Under the pieces are notes generated by a model. The model saw only the letters and a program-made list of their open reading frames with translations. It was not told the origin of the DNA and did not search any database. A DNA stretch of 6,682 bases, from NCBI GenBank assembly GCA_964492895.1, contig CAZBLR010000056.1, positions 1-6,682 on the forward strand, read 5' to 3'. The position numbers and the translations under genes are program-made. The DNA comes from DATLWN01 sp964492895 (GTDB taxonomy: Bacteria > Pseudomonadota > Zetaproteobacteria > Mariprofundales > Mariprofundaceae). Of this stretch, positions 1 through 5,918 are shown one piece after another. Position 1 is the stretch's first letter; every line of letters begins with the position of its first letter.

Positions 1-542
1 AGACGGCCTTGCGCATGGGGCTGAACCTGCTGCGCCAGCCGGCCGGGCAGGTGGATCAGCTGGCCACGGCACTGGCGGAGCTGCACCGGCAGATGGGCTT
101 CTGCGATCGCTGTGGCTGTTTCGCGGAGCATGGGCATTGCGCCATGTGCGACAGCGAACGCCGGGCCAACGGCCTGGTGTGCGTCGTCGAGCAACCGGTG
201 GACGTGCTGATGCTGGAGCGCAGCGGCGATTTCCATGGCCGCTACCACGTGCTGCAGGGTCGCCTGAGCCCGGTCGACGGCATCGGCCCGGAACAGCTGC
301 GCCTGCCCGCACTCGATCGGCGTGTGGCCGACGGCGAGGTGCAGGAGCTGATCCTGGCCACCAGCGCCACCGTCGATGGCGAGGCCACGGCGCATTTCCT
401 GGCCCGCCGCTACCAGGCCTCGGGCATCAAGGTCTCACGCATCGCCCGCGGCGTGCCGGAGGGCGGCGAACTGGAATACCTCGACGAATACACCCTGGGC
501 CGGGCCCTGTCGCAACGGGTGGTCTGGGAACAGACCGGTTGA
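1..542 (+). CDS. recR: Recombination mediator RecR, 5'-truncated by window edge
   Basis: RecR works with RecO (and RecF) to load RecA on gapped single-stranded DNA in the cytoplasm. The reading frame is open from base 3 and enters from outside the window. The TTG at 9 and ATG at 15 are internal codons, not starts. About 179 residues are visible against a usual length near 200, so roughly 20 N-terminal residues are missing, including most of the helix-hairpin-helix. The visible part begins at the TALRM segment that closes that motif. A C4 zinc finger follows (CDRC...CAMC, bases 102-149). Next come the Toprim core (VCVVEQPVDVLMLE, then YHVLQGRLSPVDGIGPE), the segment ILATSATVDGEATA, and the C-terminal RIARGVPEGGELEY typical of the family. 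The stop is TGA at 540-542. In many proteobacteria recR follows dnaX and ybaB, which would lie to the left. The flippase gene starts 22 bp later and may be read from the same transcript. Confidence 0.96.
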   Translation, partial: TALRMGLNLLRQPAGQVDQLATALAELHRQMGFCDRCGCFAEHGHCAMCDSERRANGLVCVVEQPVDVLMLERSGDFHGRYHVLQGRLSPVDGIGPEQLRLPALDRRVADGEVQELILATSATVDGEATAHFLARRYQASGIKVSRIARGVPEGGELEYLDEYTLGRALSQRVVWEQTG

Positions 543-564
543 TCCCTCAAGGCGGCAGCCGGGG

Positions 565-1989
565 ATGATAGGCAAGCTCTTCAGGGACTCGACCGCACTT
601 TCCCTATCCCAGATCGTCGCCAACATCGCCGCCTTCCTGATGGCATGGTCGATCGCCCGCGGCATGGGCGATGCGCCCTACGGCATCTTCGCGGCCGCCT
701 ATGCGCTGGCGACGGCGCTGGCCACGGTCGCCGATTCCGGCGTGCGCCTGGCCCTGATCCGGGAGGTGGCCCGCGAGCCCGGGCACTGGCGGGGCCTGCT
801 GCGCTACGCAGTGATCGTTTCCTTCTGCCTCGGCGCGGCGCTGGCGGCGATCGCCGTGCTGGTGATCGTGCTGCGGGAAGGCCTGTCCGACGTGCAGCGG
901 CTGCGCATCGTGCTGTTGGGTTTCGCGCTGCTGTGGGTGGAGATGCGCATCCTCACCGGCGTGTTGTCCGGGCGCGGCCTGTTCGTGCCGGTCGGGGTGT
1001 GGACGGCGGCCGAGCGCATCGGCGGCGCCGTGCTAATCGGGGCCCTGGTGTTCGGGCTCCATGCCGGCCTGGTGACATTGGCGGCCGGGCTGTGCATCTG
1101 GGAATTGGCGGTGGTGCTGGCGCTGTGGCGATGGATGCTTCGCCAGGGCTGGCCGGCCGGTGGTGTGGAGATGTCGGCCTGGCGGTTTTTGCGCCTCGCC
1201 ATCCCGTTCGGCCTGGCCGGCATCGCCAGCGGGGTGCTGTCGAAGTTCGACCTGATCGTACTCGGGTTCCAGCAGGCTCCGGCCCCGGTCGGCTATTACG
1301 CGGCGGGCCAGACCCTGTCGCTGCTGGCATTGTTTGCGGTGATCGCCCTGAGCAGCGCCATGTACCCCACGCTGACCGAGATGGCCCGCGACGGCAGGCA
1401 TGCGGACGCGCGCAGCCTGCTGATGCCGGCACTCGGTACCAGCATGCTGATGATCCTGAGCTTCGCCTCCATCCTGATCGCCGGCGCCCCGCACTGGCTG
1501 GCCTGGATCTACGGCAGCACCTTCACGGCCGGTGCCCCGTGGCTGGTGCTGTTCGCCATCGCCGCCGTCTTCCCGACCCTGGGCTCCCTGTTCGGTTCGG
1601 TGGTGTCGGCCTGGGGCTGGCAGGCGCGCTGGGCGCGGGTGGTGCTGCTGGCGCTGGTGGTGGCTGCGCCGCTGTTCTGGTGGGCCGGAAGGCAATGGGG
1701 CATCGTCGGTATCGCGTCCTGCGCCGTGCTGGCGCAGCTGGGGCCGGCGCTGGTGCTGTGGCGCTGGCTGTGCCGGGCCGAGCTGGTCGACGACCGGTGG
1801 TGGCTGGCGAAGGTGATGCTGGTGCAGCTGGCCATGGGCGCTGCGGTCGCCGCCTGCGGCATCGGCAATCCGCTGCTGTGGCTGTTGCCGCTCGCCGTAC
1901 CCGCGGCACTGATCGCCGGCGGCATCTGCCGCAAGGCCTGGGTCAGCCGGCTTCTCGGCCTGCTGGCCTCCGGGCGACGAACTGCATGA
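565..1989 (+). CDS. Wzx-like polysaccharide flippase (MOP superfamily)
   Basis: This is a 474-residue integral inner-membrane protein, the usual size for O-antigen or exopolysaccharide flippases, which move undecaprenyl-diphosphate-linked glycans from cytoplasm to periplasm. I count about 14 hydrophobic segments (approximately residues 12-30, 40-66, 80-103, 115-135, 143-165, 167-190, 210-233, 243-270, 285-308, 323-348, 357-375, 379-400, 415-433, 436-455). The N-terminal pattern GDAPYGIF...ADSGVRLALIREVAR (about residues 35-70) matches the first two helices of the polysaccharide biosynthesis/MATE-like fold. A second YG/YY-type repeat, VGYYAAGQTLSLLALF, starts the second half near residue 242, as expected for an internally duplicated transporter. 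The frame is open further upstream to 376, but that part overlaps recR in another frame and is arginine/proline-rich, so ATG 565 is preferred. AAGG lies 12 bases upstream and GGGG immediately upstream. The 3' end overlaps the convergent methyltransferase gene by 47 bp. Substrate is unknown. Lipid II or teichuronic-acid-type flippases of the same superfamily are less likely given the neighbours. Confidence 0.88.
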   Translation: MIGKLFRDSTALSLSQIVANIAAFLMAWSIARGMGDAPYGIFAAAYALATALATVADSGVRLALIREVAREPGHWRGLLRYAVIVSFCLGAALAAIAVLVIVLREGLSDVQRLRIVLLGFALLWVEMRILTGVLSGRGLFVPVGVWTAAERIGGAVLIGALVFGLHAGLVTLAAGLCIWELAVVLALWRWMLRQGWPAGGVEMSAWRFLRLAIPFGLAGIASGVLSKFDLIVLGFQQAPAPVGYYAAGQTLSLLALFAVIALSSAMYPTLTEMARDGRHADARSLLMPALGTSMLMILSFASILIAGAPHWLAWIYGSTFTAGAPWLVLFAIAAVFPTLGSLFGSVVSAWGWQARWARVVLLALVVAAPLFWWAGRQWGIVGIASCAVLAQLGPALVLWRWLCRAELVDDRWWLAKVMLVQLAMGAAVAACGIGNPLLWLLPLAVPAALIAGGICRKAWVSRLLGLLASGRRTA

Positions 1990-2725
1990 ACGGCCTGAGG
2001 CGCGGGGCCGCCGTCTCGATCAGGTGGCGCCAGCCCGCGTAGCGTCCGCGGTGCACGATCTGTTCGACGGTGAAGCCCATCGCCTGCAGAAACTCCCGCA
2101 CCTCCCTGAGCGTGTATTCGCGCACATGTCCCATGTGGCCCAGGGTGTGCAGCTTCCGGTATTCGTCGTAGATGCCGCCGCCGCAGGAGATGCTGCGTCC
2201 GGCCAAGAGGAAGCGCAGCAGGCCCTCGACGGAGCGGATGTTCGGGGTCGTCAGGATCAGGCGCCCGCCCGGCCTCAGCACCCGCCGGATCTCCTCGAAG
2301 ATGCCGATCAGATCGCCGCGCAGATGCTCGAAGATCTCGTTGCAGATCACGCCGTCGAAGCTGGCATCGGCGCAGGGCAGCGGCTCCGCTTCCAGGTTGC
2401 AGCGCAGGATGGAAAGGCCGAGCCGTTCGATGCTGCCGGCGAAGCGCTCGGGCGCGATGTCGATGCCGGTGACCCGGTAGCCGCATCGTGCCAGCGCCAG
2501 CGTCAGCACCGGCGGCGTCGACCCGAGCTCCAGAATGTCCGCGGGCGCCGGGAACAGGCCGCGCACCTCGTCGAGGTCGAAGGCCAGGCGTTCGGCGTGC
2601 GTCTGCACGTAGCCGGCGAACCAGTCGCGAACCTCTTCTCCCTCGCCCTGCACCGCCGCCGCGGCCTCGGCGACGGCCTGCAGGGAGGCCGGGGACGGCC
2701 GGCCGGCCTCGAAGCGGCGCCTCAC
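1943..2725 (-). CDS. Class I SAM-dependent methyltransferase
   Basis: This 260-residue protein has a Methyltransf_11/23-type Rossmann fold and should transfer a methyl group from S-adenosylmethionine in the cytoplasm. Motif I is at residues 64-72 (ILELGSTPP), with the acidic ribose-binding residue D89 in VTGIDIAP. The post-motif stretch FDGVICNEIFEHL (123-135) and motif III LRPGGRLILTTPN (150-162) follow. Motif I is a variant: instead of GxGxG it reads GSTPP, so only the first glycine is kept. The frame is open upstream to 3109, but that part is the arginine-rich shadow of the sulfotransferase gene. The GTG at 2725 shares bases with the sulfotransferase TGA (GTGA, 4-bp overlap), which points to translational coupling and fixes the start. 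The C-terminal third (about 175-260) has no catalytic motif and probably holds the acceptor-binding part. The acceptor is unknown. With the sulfotransferase and glycosyltransferases beside it, O-methylation of a glycan residue is the most economical guess, but ubiquinone-like or small-molecule acceptors are not excluded. Confidence 0.88.
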   Translation of the reverse strand: MRRRFEAGRPSPASLQAVAEAAAAVQGEGEEVRDWFAGYVQTHAERLAFDLDEVRGLFPAPADILELGSTPPVLTLALARCGYRVTGIDIAPERFAGSIERLGLSILRCNLEAEPLPCADASFDGVICNEIFEHLRGDLIGIFEEIRRVLRPGGRLILTTPNIRSVEGLLRFLLAGRSISCGGGIYDEYRKLHTLGHMGHVREYTLREVREFLQAMGFTVEQIVHRGRYAGWRHLIETAAPRLRPFMQFVARRPAGREAG

Positions 2726-3597
2726 GGCAGGGGACCCGCCGACGGGCACAGCCCGGCATAGGCCTGCAGGTCCAAAGCGTCGCTGATCGCCCGTTGCTGA
2801 TCCGTGCCGAAGGCCTGGCGGAAGCGCTCCAGGCCGTGCGAGACGATCCCGTCTTCGCGGTTGCCGTCCTTCCAGGCCTCGTCGGCCAGGATCAGGTCCC
2901 CGGCGGTGCCGGCGGCGCGATGCAGCATCGATGCCTGCCAGTCGAGGCCGAGAAATTCGCAGACGGCGCGCAGCGTGGCCTCGGGGTCGCGGATCAGCGC
3001 CGCGTAGCACACGATGTGGTGGGCCGGATCGTTGCGGTAGCGCAGCGTCAGGTGCAGGCAGCGGTTCCATTGCGCGACGCAGTTCCCGACCGAGCGCGGC
3101 CCGCCCCATTGCTCCGGGAAGCGGCGCGTGACGCGATACAGCGATTCGACGACGGCACGGCCGTCGCGCACGATGTGCACGAAGCGGGCGCCCGGAACCG
3201 CCGGTGCGATCTGGTGGACATGATCGAGGTGCATCGGCGTCTTCTCGATCCAGACATTCTTGCCCGCGTCCCGCGTCCAGGCATCCAGCTGGGCCGTGAA
3301 CTGGTCGATGACGGCCTGGCGCCGCCAGTGCGGCCGCACAGCCCGCGTGGGCTGGATGCCCTTGGCTGCCAGCTGGTCGAGCCAGCGCGTGAACACGCGT
3401 TGCAGGTGTCGTCCGCCGGCCAGGCGCTTCCGCAGCCGGGCCATGCGGCTACCGCCGAAGCCCTCGGTGAAGAAATGGCTCTCCGGAAACGACAGCACGC
3501 GCGGATGGGCGGCCAGCAGGCTCTGCAGCAGCGTGGTGCCCGAGCGCGGGCAGCCGACCAGGAAGACGCGCGTCACGGCCGCCGCGTGATCAGGCAT
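2722..3597 (-). CDS. PAPS-dependent sulfotransferase (Sulfotransfer_3-like)
   Basis: This 291-residue cytoplasmic-type protein has no signal peptide or membrane segment. It should transfer sulfate from 3'-phosphoadenosine-5'-phosphosulfate to a hydroxyl or amine. The 5'-phosphosulfate loop is at residues 15-24 (GCPRSGTTLL) directly after the first beta strand. The conserved IEKTP lies at 117-121. The 3'-phosphate-binding region is FVHIVRDGRAVVESLY (139-154), with R144 and S152 as the expected ligands. The segment YAALIRDPEATLRAVCEFLGL (198-218) is the usual C-terminal landmark of bacterial glycan, protein and small-molecule sulfotransferases. All core residues are present, so it looks functional. 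ATG 3597 is chosen because it leaves nine residues before the first strand; GTG at codon 8 is a possible alternative. It is the first gene of a two-gene minus-strand unit with the methyltransferase and diverges from the GT4 gene. No PAPS synthesis genes (cysD/N/C) lie in the window. The nearby glycan genes suggest a polysaccharide or glycolipid acceptor, but the family also sulfates other molecules. Confidence 0.9.
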   Translation of the reverse strand: MPDHAAAVTRVFLVGCPRSGTTLLQSLLAAHPRVLSFPESHFFTEGFGGSRMARLRKRLAGGRHLQRVFTRWLDQLAAKGIQPTRAVRPHWRRQAVIDQFTAQLDAWTRDAGKNVWIEKTPMHLDHVHQIAPAVPGARFVHIVRDGRAVVESLYRVTRRFPEQWGGPRSVGNCVAQWNRCLHLTLRYRNDPAHHIVCYAALIRDPEATLRAVCEFLGLDWQASMLHRAAGTAGDLILADEAWKDGNREDGIVSHGLERFRQAFGTDQQRAISDALDLQAYAGLCPSAGPLP

Positions 3598-3626
3598 GGG
3601 GCAAGGCTTCGCAGTATGGTTGCATT

Positions 3627-4847
3627 GTGAATATCATTGGGGATGATCAAGCGAAGTCAATTGCCACGGAGCGCGGGCTCCCGGGAGGGGCAGCAGGGAG
3701 AAGGGGCATCGGCACGAAGGTCCTGATGGTGGAAACCGGCGGTTGGGGTGGCATCGGCCATTACACCCATTGCCTGTGCAATGCGCTCGTTGCTGCCGGC
3801 TGTGAGTTGCGGCTGGCGACGCATGCCCGCCGCTATGCGCTGCAGGCATTCGCCAAGCGCTACCCCGTCGACCAGGTGTTCCGGGGCGACGGCCAGCTGG
3901 CGGACTGGCGGCGGCTGTTCGCCCTGTGCCTGCAGCATCGGCCGCAAATCCTGCATTTCCAGTCCCTGCTCTCCACCCGCCGCGACTGGCTGATGTTCCA
4001 CTGGCTGCGCCTGCGTCATCCGCAGATCCGCCGCATCGTCACCGTGCACAACGTGTTGCCGCATGAAACGGCCTTCGGGGAACGGGCCGCCTACCGCCGG
4101 CTGTATCGCGCGGCCGACGGGCTGATCGTGCATTCCCAGGCCAGCCTTCGGGCGCTGCAGGCGCTGATGGGGGATCGCTTCGCGGTGCCGTCGGCGGTGA
4201 TCCCGCACGGCCATTACGGGGAACTGGCAGCCGGCAGCCGCGATAGGGCGGCGGCGCTCGCGGCCCTGGACCTGGCGGAGGCCCGCTACCTGACCTGCTT
4301 CGGCGCCATCCGCCCGTACAAGGGGATCGACTGGCTGCTGCGCGCCGTGGCCGCCGTCGACGACTGGCCGGCCGACGTGCGCGTGCTCGTCATCGGCCAT
4401 CTGCTGACCGGTGTCAGCGAGGCGTCGTTGCGGGCCCTGAGCCGGGAGCTCGGCATCGATGCGCGGGTCGAGTTCCGCTTCGGCTACGTGCCGGAGGCGC
4501 AGATTCCGGACGTGTTCGCCATCTCCGATGTGCTGCTGTTGCCCTATCGGCATATCGACCAGAGCGGCGTGCTGATGGCGGCCCTGGCCGCGGGCAAGGC
4601 GGTGGTCTGCACGCCGGTCGGCGCCTTTCCCGAGGTCGTCAGCCCGGCGGTGGGCTTCGTGTCGTCCGAGGTCTCCTGGCCGTCGTATGCCGAGGCATTG
4701 GCGGCGGCCCTGCGGCAACGCGGGGAGTGGCAGGCGATGGGGGAACGGGCGAGGCAGCTCGCCGAACGGGATTACGGCTGGGATGCGATCGCCGCCGGCA
4801 CCATGGATTTCTACGGGCAGGTGCTGGCCCGGGCCGGGGGGGGCTAG
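3627..4847 (+). CDS. GT4-family glycosyltransferase (GT-B fold), first of pair
   Basis: This is a retaining GT-B glycosyltransferase that should move a sugar from a nucleotide donor to a lipid-linked glycan at the cytoplasmic membrane face. As called it has 406 residues from GTG 3627. The N-terminal strand and glycine loop are KVLMVETGGWGGIGHYT (31-47). HFQSL near 110 and TVHNVLPHE (139-147) belong to the N-terminal domain. The hinge and C-terminal domain begin around CFGAIRPYKGIDWLL (224-238), and the donor site lies near PYRHIDQSGVLMAALAAGK (306-324). The E-x7-E glutamates common in GT4 are absent there: the aligned positions are I310 and A318. Some GT4 groups with a QSGVL signature also lack them. 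The first 30 residues look unlike the rest and contain TCA at 3657, a codon not used again in this gene. ATG 3726 has a good GAAGG five bases upstream but would cut the first strand. The true start is therefore uncertain, and the body of the gene is not. The next gene follows directly after the TAG stop. Confidence 0.9.
   Translation: MNIIGDDQAKSIATERGLPGGAAGRRGIGTKVLMVETGGWGGIGHYTHCLCNALVAAGCELRLATHARRYALQAFAKRYPVDQVFRGDGQLADWRRLFALCLQHRPQILHFQSLLSTRRDWLMFHWLRLRHPQIRRIVTVHNVLPHETAFGERAAYRRLYRAADGLIVHSQASLRALQALMGDRFAVPSAVIPHGHYGELAAGSRDRAAALAALDLAEARYLTCFGAIRPYKGIDWLLRAVAAVDDWPADVRVLVIGHLLTGVSEASLRALSRELGIDARVEFRFGYVPEAQIPDVFAISDVLLLPYRHIDQSGVLMAALAAGKAVVCTPVGAFPEVVSPAVGFVSSEVSWPSYAEALAAALRQRGEWQAMGERARQLAERDYGWDAIAAGTMDFYGQVLARAGGG
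3630..3660 (-). promoter_or_regulatory. Candidate sigma-70 promoter for the sulfotransferase-methyltransferase pair
   Basis: Read on the minus strand, TTGACT (3660-3655) matches five of six bases of the -35 consensus. It is followed after 18 bp by TGATAT (3636-3631, weak), or after 19 bp by GATATT (3635-3630, four of six). Transcription would begin around 3622, about 25 bases before the sulfotransferase ATG. The region 3612-3664 is clearly richer in A+T than the surrounding DNA, as expected of a promoter in a GC-rich genome. It overlaps the first codons of the GT4 gene if GTG 3627 is its start. I found no equally good promoter for the plus-strand glycosyltransferases here. Confidence 0.4.
3633..3647. 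repeat. Small inverted repeat ATCAT-N5-ATGAT in the divergent region
   Basis: Five-base arms ATCAT (3633-3637) and ATGAT (3643-3647) flank the spacer TGGGG. The repeat runs from the candidate -10 element into the spacer of the minus-strand promoter, a place where a regulator could bind. The arms are short, so it may be chance. Seen directly; the operator role is only a suggestion. Confidence 0.25.
4836..4843 (+). repeat. G8 homopolymer tract at the end of the first GT4 gene
   Basis: Eight consecutive G bases encode the last glycines of the first GT4 and end one base before its TAG stop. The tract sits 5-12 bases upstream of the ATG of the second GT4, so it also occupies the ribosome-binding position. 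Slippage by one or two bases would remove the TAG from frame and extend the first protein into the second gene out of frame, disturbing translational coupling. Whether the length varies in nature is unknown. Confidence 0.6.
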
Positions 4848-5918
4848 ATGCGCGTCGCCTGCATCAGCCAGTTCAGCGATTTCGTCGGCGGCGGCGAGCA
4901 TTCGCTGTTCGAGCTGCTGCACGAGCTGCCGGAGCGCTGGCATCCGTTGCTGGTGACCCCGCAGGCGGGGCCGCTGTCGGCCAGGGCCTCGTTGTCCGGC
5001 ATCGACGTGGTGCACCTGCCGATGCCGGGGCTCGGCCCGGCCAGCCTGCCCGCCCTGGCGCGCTGGTCGGCATGGCTGCGGGCCGAGCGTCCGCTGCTCT
5101 TGCATGCCAACAACTCGCGGGCGGCGGTCTATGCCGGGATCACCGGCCGGCTGCACGGCATCCCGATGATCTTCCACTGCCGGATCGCCGAACGCGATGC
5201 CCGGCTGGACTGGCTGATCGGGCGGCTGGCCAGCCGCATCATCTGCAACAGCCGGGCCGTGGCGGAGCGCTTCGAAAGCCGGCGTGACAAGGTCGAGGTG
5301 ATCTACAACGGCATCGCGCCGCTCAACGTGAAGAAGCGCGCCGCCAAGCCGTGGGGGGCGAAATCGGTGCTGCTGTTCGTCGGGCGGATGTCGGAGGAGA
5401 AACAGCCGGATGTGGCGGTGCGGGCCTTCGCGGAGCTGGCCGGCGATGCCCGGGGAATGCACCTGGTCATGGCCGGAGGCGACGATCCGCTGGACCCGGA
5501 TTACGGACCGCGGATACGGGCCGAGGCCGCCCGGCTTGCCTGCGCCGACCGCATCCACTGGCTCGGTCAGTGCGAGAACATGGCGCCATGGTATGCGATC
5601 GCCGACTTGCTCGTCGTGCCCTCCCGGCATGAGGGCTTCGGGCGTGTGATCGTGGAGGCCATGGGCTGCGGCGTGCCCGTGGCCGCCTTCGCCGTCGGCG
5701 GCATTCCCGAGGTGCTGCAGGATGGGGTGGAGGGCCGGCTCGTGCGGCCCGGCGACAAGGCGGCGCTGGCCAGGGCCATGCACGACATGCTGGCCGATGA
5801 CCTGCTGCACCGGTCGATGAGCGAGGCCGGCCTCAGGCGCGCCCCGGACTTCTCGCCCGCGGCGCATGCCGAGGCCGTGGCGAGGGTGTACACGTCCGTG
5901 GTCGGGGCGCCGCCATGA
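4848..5918 (+). CDS. GT4-family glycosyltransferase with intact E-x7-E, second of pair
   Basis: This 356-residue retaining GT-B enzyme has the usual GT4 length. The start MRVACISQFSDFVGGGEHS (1-19) gives the first strand and the glycine-rich donor/acceptor loop. LHANNSRAAVYAGI (85-98) and ICNSRAVAERF (132-142) belong to the N-terminal domain. VIYNGI (151-156) marks the interdomain linker. LLFVGRMSEEKQPDVAVRAF (175-194) opens the Glycos_transf_1 domain with the R180 and K185 pair expected to contact the donor phosphates. The E-x7-E motif is complete: E262 and E270 in HEGFGRVIVEAMGCGVPV. There are no membrane helices, so it should act as a peripheral membrane enzyme on a lipid-linked acceptor. 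ATG 4848 follows the upstream TAG with no gap, and a G8 tract just before it is the only ribosome-binding candidate, so translation is probably coupled to the first GT4. Its last bases overlap the GT-C start (ATGA). The donor and acceptor sugars cannot be told from sequence. Confidence 0.94.
   Translation: MRVACISQFSDFVGGGEHSLFELLHELPERWHPLLVTPQAGPLSARASLSGIDVVHLPMPGLGPASLPALARWSAWLRAERPLLLHANNSRAAVYAGITGRLHGIPMIFHCRIAERDARLDWLIGRLASRIICNSRAVAERFESRRDKVEVIYNGIAPLNVKKRAAKPWGAKSVLLFVGRMSEEKQPDVAVRAFAELAGDARGMHLVMAGGDDPLDPDYGPRIRAEAARLACADRIHWLGQCENMAPWYAIADLLVVPSRHEGFGRVIVEAMGCGVPVAAFAVGGIPEVLQDGVEGRLVRPGDKAALARAMHDMLADDLLHRSMSEAGLRRAPDFSPAAHAEAVARVYTSVVGAPP

Noticed and set aside
376..564. N-terminal extension of the flippase back to 376
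   Set aside because: It lies wholly inside recR in another frame apart from the last bases and is Arg/Pro-rich. The hydrophobic protein begins at ATG 565.
1930..1980. GGCC-rich repeats as a possible bidirectional terminator between the convergent genes
   Set aside because: Only four- to five-base GGCC-type arms with no T run on either strand, common by chance in this composition.
645..2042. A 465-codon plus-strand open frame overlapping the flippase in another frame
   Set aside because: Its product is Gly/Arg/Ala-rich and without hydrophobic segments, typical of a shadow frame. The competing frame gives a coherent multi-helix flippase.
1509..2759. A 416-codon minus-strand open frame overlapping the methyltransferase
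   Set aside because: It is an arginine-rich low-complexity shadow; the neighbouring frame has methyltransferase motifs and a GTGA start overlap.
2488..3630. A 380-codon plus-strand open frame opposite the sulfotransferase
   Set aside because: It is an in-register antisense shadow explained by the same codon bias. Its product is Arg/Ala/Pro-rich, while the other strand carries both PAPS-binding motifs.
3620..3647. TTGCAT-N16-GATGAT as a plus-strand promoter for the GT4 genes
   Set aside because: Only three of six matches at -35 and four of six at -10; too weak to call.
3657..5867. A 736-codon open frame on the minus strand covering both GT4 genes
   Set aside because: It is codon-in-register with the sense genes, so its stops would be sense TCA, TTA or CTA, codons rarely used in this GC-rich DNA. 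Its translation is His/Gln/Pro/Arg-rich with no recognisable domain, while the sense strand has clear GT4 motifs.
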